Of a DNA stretch of 64,000 nt, positions 19,265 through 29,429 are shown piece after piece. Location of the stretch: contig CM077648.1 of assembly GCA_039707465.1 (NCBI GenBank), positions 16,633,119 to 16,697,118 of the forward strand. Reading direction: 5' to 3'. The translations under genes were made by a program, and so were the position numbers. This DNA comes from Rhabdophis nuchalis (Eukaryota > Chordata > Lepidosauria > Squamata > Natricidae). The stretch's first letter is position 1. Each line of letters starts with the position of its first letter. The notes under the pieces were generated by a model that was not told where the DNA came from, did not search any database, and worked only from the letters and a program-made list of their open reading frames with translations.

Positions 19265-20480
19265 GTAGATCAGATCAGTACATCAACTGCTTTAGCTGAA
19301 ACTTTGAAGTACCCATTCCAATTCTACGCTCAGCCCAAAGTCACCCCCGTGCCTTTAGTACTCTGTCTTCAGACACCTCAAATTGCTGTTCTACCATGAA
19401 ATGCCCACTATTTAATATGTTTAACGATGTAGAACTAAAAACGAATATAATTCCACTCGTCCTTTTAATTATATCAATATCAAAGATTCCAACTCTCTTT
19501 TTTTTTTAGTTCCCAGAGGCCTATTTGCATAACATCCAGGCCATAGAAACTCTTTAAGTATCAGCATTTATATTCATCAGAAGGTGGATTGAGATGAAAG
19601 GCAATTTTCTGCATACTCTTCCAATAATTAGACTGTAACCATCAGTCATGGCAAATTTGACATCCCAGTTGCCCATATAGAAATATGACTACACGTCGTC
19701 TGTCTTAGTGATATTTCTCAAGTCTAAACAGCGTCCAGGGATTCTGCTTACACGTATGTAGCAGGAATGGTGTGTAGAACCTCAGAATTCAATGATCAAA
19801 GAGAAGAAGGGAGGAGGGGAATTAGCTCTGACATTGGAGAGTCAGAAGAAGAATATGGTAATGTGAAGGGATCAGTGAGATAAGTAATTAATTTTATCCG
19901 AATTAGACAAATATACTCTTTTCCAACTTGCTGAATAATTAGAACTCAAAACGCACAGAGATGCTGAAATGTTTTGGAGAATGTTTTGTAATATTGTTTG
20001 CAACAGTTTAAAAATACTTACAGAAATGTTCATGAGGGAAGCAAACACACAAAAACGTGTGTATTAGACAAACATATGAATTAAAAAATGTAGCATTCAT
20101 TAAAAAAGGAGATTGCAAAAAATAGGCACGCTAGTGATTTTTTTGCAAACAAAACATTTGTATTATGCATGTGAATTTGAAAACAGGAGGACCCAACAGA
20201 TTTTGCAATCAGTAAGAAACCATGACCTGCGTATCGTATCATGATTAGTTTTAAGGCATAGGGAGCTCGAAACATATTCTTAAACAAGCAATAAACTAAA
20301 GTACTGAAAAATAAAGGAGGTAGCCACACATCTTATGCTATAAATAATTTTATAATAATTATATATATGTGTATGTCTGTTAGAGTAGATAGCACAAATT
20401 CATCAACTCTAACCCTTATCCCATTTGAAGCTCTTTCAGAGAACTACTTTTCAAATGCAGGACAAGGCAAACTTGGCACA
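19265..20480. other. Unassigned AT-rich sequence
   Basis: I see no gene, repeat boundary or RNA structure I can support. Frames are short and featureless. Confidence 0.35.
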
Positions 20481-20816
20481 GAGCAGTGATGGCTAATCTT
20501 TTTTGGCTCGCGTGCCAAAAGCAGGGGTAGCGCAGGGGGGTCGTGCATGGGCATCCCACACCCATAATGCTATGTGCACAACCCCCTGTTTTTGGCGCAC
20601 TTTTTTCACCCTCCCCAGGCTCCAGAGGCTTTCTAGGGGAGCCTGGGGAAGGTGAAAACAGCCTTTCCCCCCACCTCCAGAGGCTTCAGGAGCTTCCCTG
20701 AAGCCTCCAGAGGGTGAAAAACGGCCTCAAAAGAAGGCCTAAATCAGCTGGCCAGCGCACACCAGCGCCCTGGAGCTGACAGGGCAATGTCTCGCGTGCC
20801 ATAAGAAATGGTTCCG

Positions 20817-21684
20817 GGTCGTCCGGTTCCGGCTCCTGCGGCGACGGGCGAGCCTAGCGCTCGCTCGCCGCTTTGTTTCTTCTTCTGCCCCCCAACGGGG
20901 GCGAGACTCCTCTTGTTTGAGGGTCTCCCGTAGGGCCGGCTCGTCGGGGGGCGCGCCCCCCACGGCGGTGGAGGAAGCGGCTCCCGGCGCGGCTCAGGTG
21001 AGGGAGAACATGCTAGCGGGGGTTTTTCCCTTCGCCCAAGGAAGACGGCGCCATTCACAATTATGAGGAGGGCTGATCGGCTCAGTCAGAAGGACTCCCG
21101 AGGCTTCAGCTGCGAGGAGAGAGTGAGTCTTTAAAAAACTTTTTTTTCCTGCTGCCAGCCAGACTGAACGGACTGGGAGGGGGGTGTTTATTTTTAAAAA
21201 AAAAACCCTCGGATTTAAGCGGCACGTTAAAATGGCTTCTCTGCAAAGGGAAAGCGGAAACTTTCATTCCGGACGGTCTCTAACAAGGGAAAGTGGAATG
21301 TGACTTTTTGCAACATTGTTTCTAGGTCTGGCTGAGTTTTAAAAAATTCTTTTTTTGCTACTCTCTCCCTCTGGCTGAGATGGGCGGTGGAAGTGGCTTC
21401 TCTTTGTCCCTGCCTGATTATTTCAACTAAGGAAAATTTCCAGCGTCTCTTTGAAAGCAGGACTCTCTCTGGATTTTTGGAAAAAAAATATTTCTTGATG
21501 GATTTGTGATTTCTTCTTTGGAATACCTTCGTTATTACTATTTGCTGACTTGGGAAATTGTGTCTCTTTTGGTTGCTGAATTGTTTGCAACTTCACGGCC
21601 CTGAACTGAACTGAGCTCCTGATCTGCCCCACCAGCCCCACCCGGAAAACGCCATCTTGGTGGCAGTGACTCTAACTTTTAACC
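20817..21684 (+). promoter_or_regulatory. GC/CpG-rich 5' UTR of the ORF1-only L1 retroposon
   Basis: About 870 bp upstream of ORF1. The first 300 bp are strongly CpG-rich (cggcgacgggcgagcc, ggggggcgcgccccccacgg), unlike the AT-rich surroundings, as expected of an internal promoter of a full-length L1-like element. Promoter function is inferred. Confidence 0.6.
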
Positions 21685-22533
21685 ATGGCACAAGAAGCAG
21701 CACTTGTAAATTTGGAACAAAGGATGGCTTCTCTTGAAACCTCTATGCAGACTTTGATATCAGAAATAAAGGCCCAGAGGGCTGAAAATAGTACTTTCAA
21801 AAAGGAACTATTGGATACCCGGAAGCAAGTGTTGGAGAATACACAGAAGAATGAAGAATTGGAAGGAGGGTTGGAGGGGGCTAAGGGAGAGATTAAAAAT
21901 GTTTCTAATGAGGTGGGGGAAATAAATGGGCGTGTGTCTAGGATAGATATGGAAAGAATGACATATTTTTTGAGATTTCAGAATGTTCTTGAGGATTCTG
22001 GTGAATGCCTGCCTGATCTTATGAGTACAATTTTAGCAGACTATTTACAAAAACCTAAGGATGAGATCAGGGGGGACATTGACCTAGCCTATAGAATTAA
22101 CTCTGCATATGCCAGGATGAATGAAGTGCCTAGAGAGATACATGTGAAATTTGTTAGAAGGTCAACCAGAGAGGAAATCCTGAAAGCGCAGAGAGAGAAA
22201 CCTTTAACTTATCATCGAGAAACGGTCACTATCTTGAAGCAGATCCCTAGAAAAATTAGAGATTCAAGAAGGAAATTTTCCTTCTTGTCTAAAACCTTGT
22301 TTGATCACGGGATTTGGTTCAAGTGGATGACACCTGAAGGGATGCTGGTGTTCTGGGAAGGAGGAAGAGTGAGGATTAAAACAGTTGCTGAGGCGGAAGC
22401 CTTTCTTAAAAAACATTCCTCTGCCCTGGGGGAAGATCCAGGGGGGACGGAGGGGGCCACGGCTCCGCCTGCGGGGGGCCAGGGAGGAGAGAAAGAAGAT
22501 ACAATAGCCAAAAGACTTAGATCAAAAAAATAA
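21685..22533 (+). CDS. L1-type ORF1 protein (RNA-binding chaperone), intact
   Basis: 282 residues, ATG in a strong context (accATGg). Residues about 5-95 are a heptad coiled coil (LEQRMASLETSMQTLISEI onward) for trimerisation. About 96-190 is an RRM-like domain (MTYFLRFQNV, REIHVKFVRRSTREEILKA). About 190-245 is the L1 C-terminal domain (ILKQIPRKIRDSRRKFSFL, then WFKWMTPEGMLVFW). A Gly/Glu-rich linker and a basic end (AKRLRSKK) follow. L1 ORF1p coats L1 RNA in cytoplasmic particles and helps target-primed reverse transcription. The length suits the family (human ORF1p is 338). No ORF2 follows. Confidence 0.9.
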   Translation: MAQEAALVNLEQRMASLETSMQTLISEIKAQRAENSTFKKELLDTRKQVLENTQKNEELEGGLEGAKGEIKNVSNEVGEINGRVSRIDMERMTYFLRFQNVLEDSGECLPDLMSTILADYLQKPKDEIRGDIDLAYRINSAYARMNEVPREIHVKFVRRSTREEILKAQREKPLTYHRETVTILKQIPRKIRDSRRKFSFLSKTLFDHGIWFKWMTPEGMLVFWEGGRVRIKTVAEAEAFLKKHSSALGEDPGGTEGATAPPAGGQGGEKEDTIAKRLRSKK

Positions 22534-22810
22534 CTTTGCCTTGATTTTTTCCTGAACAATTTTGCATAATATTTCTATCCGGACTTTTTGTAAATGTCTG
22601 ACAGCATGGAAGGGAGAATTTAGGTAAATGTACTTGCTTTCAACTTGTAGTGGTATGGAAAATGTTTTCTATGTTAACTTTTTTAATGTGTATTTTGAGG
22701 TCTCGGAAGGTCCGATGACTCTGACGTGAATGCTCTCAAAATGTAACCATTACCTTATCCTGTTAAAAAATGTAAAACCAATAAAACTTTTTCAATATAA
22801 AAAAAAAAAA
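22534..22810 (+). terminator. 3' UTR, AATAAA signal and poly(A) tail of the L1-type retroposon
   Basis: After the TAA there are about 250 nt without coding potential. AATAAAAC lies about 15 nt before the A-run (22799-22813), the arrangement of a processed polyadenylated RNA end. Confidence 0.8.
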
Positions 22811-22949
22811 AAATGGTTCCGCGTGCCACCTGTGGCACCCGTGCCATAGGTTCGCCATCATGTGCATAGTCTCTTAAAGTCATGCAGAGAACTTGCCACT
22901 CTTTAACCGACTGAATGAACGAATTGTTTCCTGCAAAATCCTACTCCCC

Positions 22950-23220
22950 ATTCGCTCCTCTTTTGGTTTCTATGGGAGAGGCCAATCCCCTCCAAGGTGT
23001 GGCTTTACTCTTAAGTTGACCCTGCTTTCTTAGTTGTACTTGTCTGCTGGCAGCTCTGCACATGCACACACTGGGAACAGGCTCCAGCTGTTCCTCTGCC
23101 TCACTGATGTGCAGCTCCCTCTCTGCCTCCGATGCAAAGTCCTCGTCTGAACTTTCCTCAGCCCCCAGGACTGGCCCACATTCCTCCCCAACCTCCTCAT
23201 TATCTGACTCTGCTGCCAGC
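22950..23220 (-). other. Acidic low-complexity coding-like segment
   Basis: The minus strand reads through a Glu/Ser/Asp-rich peptide (SDNEEVGEECGPVLGAEESS and beyond). A similar Ser/Glu-rich stretch appears at 53760-53900. It probably comes from a dispersed element, but I cannot name it. Confidence 0.25.
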
Positions 23221-23224
23221 TTTG

Positions 23225-23605
23225 CTGGCCACTGGAGGGCCACATCAGCTACGATTGACGCAAAGAGCCATGGAAAGATACATGCTCACCATCCCAAGAC
23301 AAGATAGAAAGACCAGCACATGGATTAGAGAACAAACGAAAGTATATGACATCATCCAGGAAGTGAAATAATTGAAAGGGAAAGGGGCTGGTCTCACATA
23401 ACAAGAAGACCTGAGGCCAGGTGAACCAGGGCAGTCATAGAATGAATACCGCTTGATAAAAGCACCCACAGAAGAGTCCTAAAACAAGAAGGATAGATGA
23501 CATTAGCCAGTATTGTGGGTGCAATTGGCAAAAGAAAATTCAGGACCATATTGGTTGGAAACATGCAGAAGAGGCCCTCATCCTGCAGTGGATAAACAAT
23601 GGCTA
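23225..23605 (+). pseudogene. RTE-type LINE C-terminal fragment (not BovB)
   Basis: Frames encode RAMERYMLTIPRQDRKTSTW, REQTKVYDIIQEVK and, further on, QYCGCNWQKKIQDHIGWKHA. These correspond to the region after the RT of RTE-like LINEs and host proteins derived from them. Several stops (for example after IIQEVK) and frame changes show it is dead. Confidence 0.65.
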
Positions 23606-23856
23606 AAATGATGTTGTTGGGCCTGCAGTCATATTCCTTTTAGGATCTTTGGCCTGCCACACACTTTCTCTTTCTTTACTATGCTGTTCATTAGTGGGGA
23701 ATTGGGAGGGGGAATAGTAAGGAGTAGAATGTGCTGTTGTCATAATAAAACCTTCCTTTCTAGAAGCCCAAGGTCATTCTTTGTCTCCACACCTCTGCAC
23801 CTGACTGGAGCTGGATGGGTGGAAATGCCAGCATGGCAGTGGAAGATTGGACCATG

Positions 23857-24002
23857 TGATGGGTTTGTGGGTGTGTGGGCAAGGTTTTGAACTTTCAATT
23901 GGGTGGAAACCCAGGAAACTTTCAGATTCGGGTTTCCACAGATGTACCAACATGTCTCTCTTATTAAATTGGAACTTTGATGAAACCTATGCCTTGAAGT
24001 CT
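23857..24002 (+). repeat. LTR-like sequence, same family as 12648-12830
   Basis: It opens TGTGATGG and shares gaactttcaattgggtgg and cagattcgggttt. Its 3' end (tttggaactctgaca) appears to resume at about 24657 after a CR1 copy, so the CR1 may have inserted into it. Confidence 0.4.
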
Positions 24003-24640
24003 GATTTACGCCCCATCTGGAGTATTGTGTACAGTTCTGGTCACCATAGTTGGAAAAGGTGCAGAGGAGGGCAACCAGAATGATTAGGGGGCTGGAACAC
24101 CTTCCTTACCATCTGAGGCTGCAACGGCTGGGCCTCTTCACTCTAGAACGATGGCGCCTGAGAGGTGACCTGATTGAAGTCTATAAAATCATGCACGGTG
24201 TGGACAACGTAGAAAAGGAAAAACTGTTTTCCCTATCGCACAACACTAGAACTAGGGGGCACTCCATGAAACTTTTGATAGCTAGACCTCAAACAAATAA
24301 GAGGAAGTACTTTTTCACCCAGAGGATCACTGGTCTATGGAACTCCCTGCCAGAAGAAGTGGTGACAGCTGTCAGCCTCGACACCTTTAAGAAAGGATTA
24401 GACGAGTTCATGGAGAACAAGGGTATCCATGGCTATCATTATGGATGCCTAAGGACACCCTCCGGGTTGGAGAGATAGGCAGGATGTTTCTCAATGCCAC
24501 TTGCAGGGAATCATAAGCAGATGAAGACATCTGCTTGGGAATACCCTGAAGCAAATGGTGAGCCACTGTGTGAGACAGAATGCTGGACCAGATGGGCTGT
24601 GGCCTGTTCCAGCAAGGCTATTCTTATGTTCTTATGTTCT
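24003..24640 (+). pseudogene. CR1 LINE ORF2 C-terminus and 3' end (second subfamily)
   Basis: An uninterrupted frame at 24050-24478 gives [20 protein letters not shown] through ITGLWNSLPEEVVTAVSLDT, the CR1 ORF2 C-terminal block. The 3' UTR ends in the short repeat ttcttatgttcttatgttctt. It is 5'-truncated. A partner copy is at 29487-29886. Confidence 0.85.
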
Positions 24641-24708
24641 TAATTCTGGATAATATTTGGAACTCTGACAGATGTATGTGTATGCGTATGTGTCTGTGTA
24701 TGTTATAT

Positions 24709-24824
24709 TAGAGGTGGGTTGCTTCCAGTTCAGCCCGGATCAGGCAAACCGGTAGTAGTGGCAATGGGAGGATCCACCCACCCACCTGGACACATCCGAA
24801 CTGGTAGTAACTCACCCACCACTG
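24709..24824 (+). mobile_element. Short hAT-type MITE
   Basis: The left end GAGGTGGGTTGC and right end CTCACCCACCACTG fit the family. The flanks (atgttata / atgtatat) are similar but not a clean 8-bp match. Confidence 0.55.
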
Positions 24825-24839
24825 ATGTATATGTATATG

Positions 24840-25055
24840 CACCTTATTTCCTCAAAAATAAGATGTGATTTTTCAGAATGCTCATAATATAAGACCTACC
24901 CCCCCAAATAAGCCCCGGTTAAGATTGTCACCCAGATGGATGCATTTAGTACCATATTTCCCTGAAAATATGACATCACCTAAAAATAAGACCTAATGCA
25001 TCTTCTGGGGCAAAAATTAATATAAGTCCCGGTCTTATTTTTGGGGAAATACAGC
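24840..25055. repeat. TIR element of the cctgaaaataag family
   Basis: accatatttccctgaaaata (about 24952) is mirrored by tcttatttttggggaaatac (about 25030-25050). Related copies are at 29430-30094 and 42522-42755. The superfamily is uncertain. Confidence 0.5.
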
Positions 25056-25203
25056 ATAGGATATACATATGCATAATGATATGCATATACATATCAGTAT
25101 GCATATGCAGATGTGGTTTGTGTCTTCCTCAATCTCAGGTCTTACCAACAGCCTGGGAGTTTGAGGGTTCAATGTAGTATCTTAGCTTTTCCTAGCCCTA
25201 CAC

Positions 25204-25338
25204 CAGGGGTCTGCAAAGTCGGCTCTTTTAAGACCGGTGGACTTCAACTCCCAGAATTCCCCAGCCAGCTATGCTGGCTGGGGAACTCTGGGAGTTGAAG
25301 TCCACCGGTCTTAAAAGAGCCGACTTTGCAGACCCCTG
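25204..25338. mobile_element. Palindromic hAT foldback element, exact TSD
   Basis: 135 bp, almost wholly one inverted repeat: each arm is about 62 nt from CAGGGGTCTGCAAAGTCGGC inward, with a loop of only a few bases. TSD CCCTACAC at 25196-25203 and 25339-25346. Close copies are at 44063-44197 and 52681-52816. Confidence 0.9.
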
Positions 25339-25349
25339 CCCTACACCAT

Positions 25350-25875
25350 TTCGGGTAGTGAGCTTTGTTGGCATTACTGGGATCTGTTGGAGCCACTCTC
25401 CCAGTTTAGGAGTCATAACCTCAAGCACTCCTACCAGCCCTGGGACCACTTTGTACTTCATCTCCAGTTCCTCCTCGAGACCCTGGTTCTTCTCTGGTTT
25501 CTCATGCGCCTTCTTCTTGATGTTGCTGTTACCTGGCCATACTCTTTCTTCCTGAGGTTGCTGTCACATGAGCAATATACTACACGAGAAAATATTGGAC
25601 AGCAAAACCTGTTCAATGACTAAAGAATCTGCATCAGCAGCTGGAGGAGAGTGACTTTTTCTAGTGAAACATCCCTGGGGAAAGTTTGGAGAATACCAAG
25701 GACTTCTTGCAAGGACATCTTCACTGAAGGTATTGAAAGCACCTGCAGTCGTATCCGGAGAAATCAATAACCACATCAATTGCACCATGGCACCAGAAGC
25801 ATCAGGAGTCACTTGGAGTTAGAGGTCAGAAACCAACCTTGAATTATTTTCTCTCCTGCTCCCTGATGGACCTCA
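25350..25875. other. Unassigned sequence
   Basis: Mixed-composition DNA without a supported gene. Frames are open only over short stretches and carry no recognised motif. Confidence 0.3.
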
Positions 25876-25879
25876 GGGT

Positions 25880-26545
25880 GCTGCCAGCTTTCAAACAAGG
25901 ACTAGAGGTGACATAATAGCAGCGTTCCAATATCTCAGGGGTTGCCACAAAGAAGAGGGAGTCAAGCTATTCTCCAAAGCCCCTCAGAGTAGAACAAGAA
26001 GCAATGGGTGGAAACTAATCAAGGAGAGAAGCAACTTAGAACTAAGGAGAAATTTCCTGACAGTTAGAACAGTTAATCAGTGGAACAGCTTGCCTCCAGA
26101 AGTTGTGAAACCCCAATGCTGGAAGCATTTAAGAAGTTGGACAACCATTTGTCTGAAATGGTTTAGGGCAATAATGGCGAACCTTTTTGTAAAGGCGTGC
26201 CAAAATTGTGTACATGTGTGCTATCGTGCGTGCATGTGCCCACACCCACAATTCAATGTTTCCTGGTCACCTGCGCATGCGCAGCCCCCCCCTGTGTGTG
26301 GAGAGTTTTTGCCCTCCTCAGGCTCCAGAGGCTTTCCTGAACAGCCCCCCCTGCCCTCAGAAGGCCAAAAATCAGATGGCCGGCTTGACAGCTGACAGCT
26401 CACATGCCAGCAAATATGGCTTCACGTGCCACCTGTGGCACACGTGTCATAGGTTCGCCATCACAGGTTTAGGGTTTCCTGCCTAAGCAGGGGGTTGGAC
26501 TAGAAGACTTCCAAGGTCCCTTCTAACTCTGTTATAGTATTCTAG
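25880..26545 (+). pseudogene. CR1 LINE 3' end split by a hAT MITE
   Basis: CR1 blocks at 25880-26168 and 26467-26545 join perfectly when the MITE is removed. The tail reads ggttggactagaagacttcc and ends at the usual CR1 3' terminus. Confidence 0.85.
26169..26466 (+). mobile_element. hAT MITE (gcgaacc family), exact TSD
   Basis: Ends CAATAATGGCGAACC and GGTTCGCCATCACAG. TSD GTTTAGGG at 26161-26168 and 26467-26474. It is the most complete copy of this family here. Confidence 0.88.
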
Positions 26546-26794
26546 TCTAAGTCCAGAGTGATGGGAAGCCTTGAAAAACAATCCGTGTTCAGCAAGGCTG
26601 AGAAATTAAGAGCAGGTATCAAGAAAACTAGAGATTCAAGTGAGGTCTGAAGAGCTAAGTCAACCTAGCAGCAGACCAAAACAGAGGTTGCTTAACTTCC
26701 ACCCCAGTTTCTGGCAAAAGAAAGCCATAGAAAGCAAAGCACCTACACACAACTAAGAAGAAATTTTGTTGAGGTGTCTGTCAGGGAAAGTAAC

Positions 26795-27121
26795 AGAAAT
26801 CTTGTCGATCAGAAAGGTCGGTAGTTCGGTGATTCAAATCCCTAGTGCCACTTAACTGAGTGAGCTCTCGTTACTTGTCCCAGCTTCTGCCAATCTAGCA
26901 GTTCGAGAGCATGTAAAAAATGCAAGTAGAAAAATAGGGACCACCTTTGGTGGGAAGGTAATAGCAGTCCGTGCGCCTTCGGTGTTTAGTCATGTCAGCC
27001 ACATGACCACGGAGACATCTTCGGAGAGCTCTGGCTCTTTGGCTTTGAAACAGAGATGTGTACCAGCCGCTAGAGTCAGGAATGACTAGCACACATGTGT
27101 GAGGGGAACCTTTACCTTTAC
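26795..27121 (+). mobile_element. Sauria-type SINE, 5'-truncated
   Basis: It matches 416-768 from cttgtcgatcagaaaggtcg to the tail gaggggaacctttaccttta. The A-box part is missing. Confidence 0.8.
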
Positions 27122-27195
27122 CTAACATAGCAACATTTAAATTAAGATAAAGTAAAAAATTGAACTGTTAGTTAAGAATTAGGTAGTAAAGAACT

Positions 27196-27480
27196 AAGAA
27201 CCTACCCCCTGAATTACGCACGATCTCAGACCTACGTCTCTTCCGTCGGGCCCTGAAGACACATCTATTTCATGAAACTGGCCTGTCGTAGCCTTTTTAA
27301 TTGGGTTCTTAGTATTGGGTTTTAACTGTGGGCAAAAGTATTTAATATATTTTAATATGTCATTTTAACTTTTGTATTTCCTGTTTTTACTGTGGCTGTT
27401 CTGAGTCCCGAGAGGGAGAAGGGCGGTATATAAATTAATTAATTAATTAATTAATTAAATAAATAAATGAATAAAGAACA
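27196..27480 (+). repeat. L2-clade LINE 3' tail
   Basis: It contains the end of ORF2 (ttccgtcgggccctgaagac) and gagaagggcggtatataaat, followed by a TTAA/AAAT tail. Confidence 0.7.
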
Positions 27481-27484
27481 CTGA

Positions 27485-28255
27485 CAAATATGAAACAGAG
27501 TTTAGGTGTGTGGCATGAATACATCATGTTTTTAATTTATTGCCTTGTTGCTCAAAACAGGAATCTTCTTAGACTAATGATTTTCACTTGGGTGAAACTA
27601 GATGAGGTCCAACAGCATAGGGGTTGGGTAACGGTATCCTCTTGTGACTATGTAGAGATGATGGACTAATTTCCCGCTTGATTCCTCTCTCTGACTTTGC
27701 CAACCTCTCTACAACATTAAGTTGCATAAAGAAGATAGAAGATAGAAGGTCAATATAGAGAAACCAAGAAATAAATGAGGATAGTAGCTTTAATCAACAA
27801 AAAATAAGTAAGAATACGCCAGGATTACAATTTTCTATATTGTTTCTCTCAAATAATGTAATATCCATGTGCTGTATCATGTCCAATATTAATGGCAACA
27901 AAAAGCAACTGAAAATGTCTGTATTCACCCAGATGCCACCTAGTGATTATAATATATACTGACATCAAATCCACTGAGATTATGCAATGCTTCAAATTCA
28001 GTCCCCCCAAAAATTCTTTGTAGCACATTGGACCACAATTGAAGCACTTGCTTGCAACAAATTGCCTGCAATTCCTTATTCAAGATGTTGCTGGTTTTTG
28101 ACATCACTTATTTACTTTAGACATTTGAATGAGGTAAAGGTAACGATGGCAAGAATTCTCCCAGTTTCTGATTTCATTTCTGTCAAATGACAAGAAGATG
28201 GGATAGCCTATTTATCTATTGATGGTCTATTAGAAAACTCACAAGCCTCTTTCCC
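27485..28255. other. Unassigned AT-rich sequence
   Basis: No gene or repeat boundary recognised. Confidence 0.3.
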
Positions 28256-28261
28256 AAAATA

Positions 28262-28890
28262 GGTTTAGGTTTTATTGGTTTTTTATACCGCCCTACTCCT
28301 GAAGGACTCAGGGCGGTGTACAGCCAGAGTAAAATATATATATAAAAGTTTAAAAAGTTTTTAAAAGAGATATTAAACAATTGGGCCTAAAAATGACAAA
28401 AACCCAACCAACCCTGATTAAAATTTGTTGTTTTAGGAGTATTTTGTATATTTGTACTTGTTTTTAATTTTCCTGTGCGCCGCCCTGAGTCCCTCTGTGG
28501 GAGATGGGTGCGAGATATAAGTATGAATAAAACTAAAACTAAACTAAACTAAAATTAATAAAAATTTGTAATTTAAAAATCATGTTTTATGCCAGCCCGG
28601 CTTGTTGGGAAAAAAAGGTTTTGAGAGCACGGCGGAAGGTGCGTAAGTCAGGGATAGTTCTTAATTCCGGCGCAATTCCTTCCAGAGGACAGGTGCTCTC
28701 ACGGAGAAGGCTCTCCCCCTGTGTGTCGCCAGTCGACATTGTCTAGCCGACGACACCATGAGGAGACCCTCTCTATGGGAGCGTACTGGCCAGTGGGAGG
28801 CTCTCGGTGGCAGAAGGCGATCTCGTAAGTAGCTTGAGTCATTGCTGGGGTAGATTATAGGCCAGGATGAACCGGGAGGAAACCTTCTCA
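28262..28890 (-). pseudogene. L2-clade LINE 3' end
   Basis: The minus strand encodes VRSHREGLLMVSSARQCRLA then RGRAFSVRAPVLWKEL, followed by a divergent L2 3' UTR (gactcagggcggtgtacagc on plus). It is 5'-truncated and frame-broken. Confidence 0.75.
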
Positions 28891-28962
28891 TTGTGCCATG
28901 CTAGCTCTGTCCTACTAGGATGTGCCCTACTCACCTGTCAGATGATGGCTTTTAAATAGAGG

Positions 28963-29410
28963 CAGGGGTGGGCTGCTACAGGTTCACCCGGATTCGGGAG
29001 AACCTGTAGCTAACATTATGGCTGGTTTTGAGAACCTCCAAATCTCACCCCTGGCTGGCCCCGCCTATTCCTCCAACCCCACTCCACCCCTCCCAGAAGT
29101 CTCCACGTGGCCTGTTTTGGATACGAGGTAAGTGCAGGGCCCACATGAAGGATCGGAGAAGAGAAAAACTCTTGGAAGTTTCGGAAGGCCAGAAATGGTC
29201 CTGTTTCCAGCCTCTGGAGAGCCTCCGGAGCCCAAAGAAGGCAGTTTTTGCCCTTCCGGAAGCTCGGGAAAAGCCTCTGGAGCCTGGGGAAGGCGAAAAT
29301 GCGCCCTCCCATCATGGTGCAGGAGGCTGACTAGGCCACGCCCACCATGGCCACACCCACCCAGCAATCGGGCAGAGAACCCGTTGTTGAAACTTTATAG
29401 CCTACCCCTG
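28963..29410 (+). mobile_element. hAT-type element, about 450 bp
   Basis: Ends CAGGGGTGGGCTGCTAC and AGCCTACCCCTG. It includes ctggctggccccgcc shared with the MITE family. No clean TSD. Confidence 0.65.
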
Positions 29411-29429
29411 GACCTAGGTCTACTACCCT

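Larger units (their letters stand above)
20817..22810 (+). mobile_element. ORF1-only L1-clade retroposon (half-L1-like), complete
   Basis: About 1,994 bp comprising a CpG-rich 5' UTR, one intact ORF, a ~275-bp 3' UTR and a poly(A) tail. Repeats AAATGGTTCCG lie at 20806-20816 and 22811-22821; the left limit of the duplication is blurred by poly(A). There is no ORF2: no endonuclease or RT sequence lies between the ORF1 stop at 22533 and the tail. The layout is that of mammalian HAL1 elements. It must have been mobilised by an L1 ORF2 protein in trans. A local ORF2 deletion is unlikely because the 3' UTR and tail are complete. Confidence 0.85.
20484..22862 (+). mobile_element. hAT MITE (gcgaacc family) split by an L1-type insertion
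   Basis: The left part (20484-20816) starts CAGTGATGGCTAATC. The right part (22811-22862) ends ggttcgccatca. Both halves are recognisable against 26169-26466 once the 2-kb retroposon is removed. The two flanks do not give a clean 8-bp TSD. Confidence 0.7.

Noticed and set aside
22941..23245. 100-codon acidic frame as a host protein
   Set aside because: Acidic low-complexity text with a similar segment near 53.8 kb and no domain; kept only as a low-confidence repeat-derived segment.
24050..24478. 142-codon intact frame as a functional gene
   Set aside because: CR1 ORF2 C-terminus with CR1 3' UTR behind it; a 5'-truncated copy.
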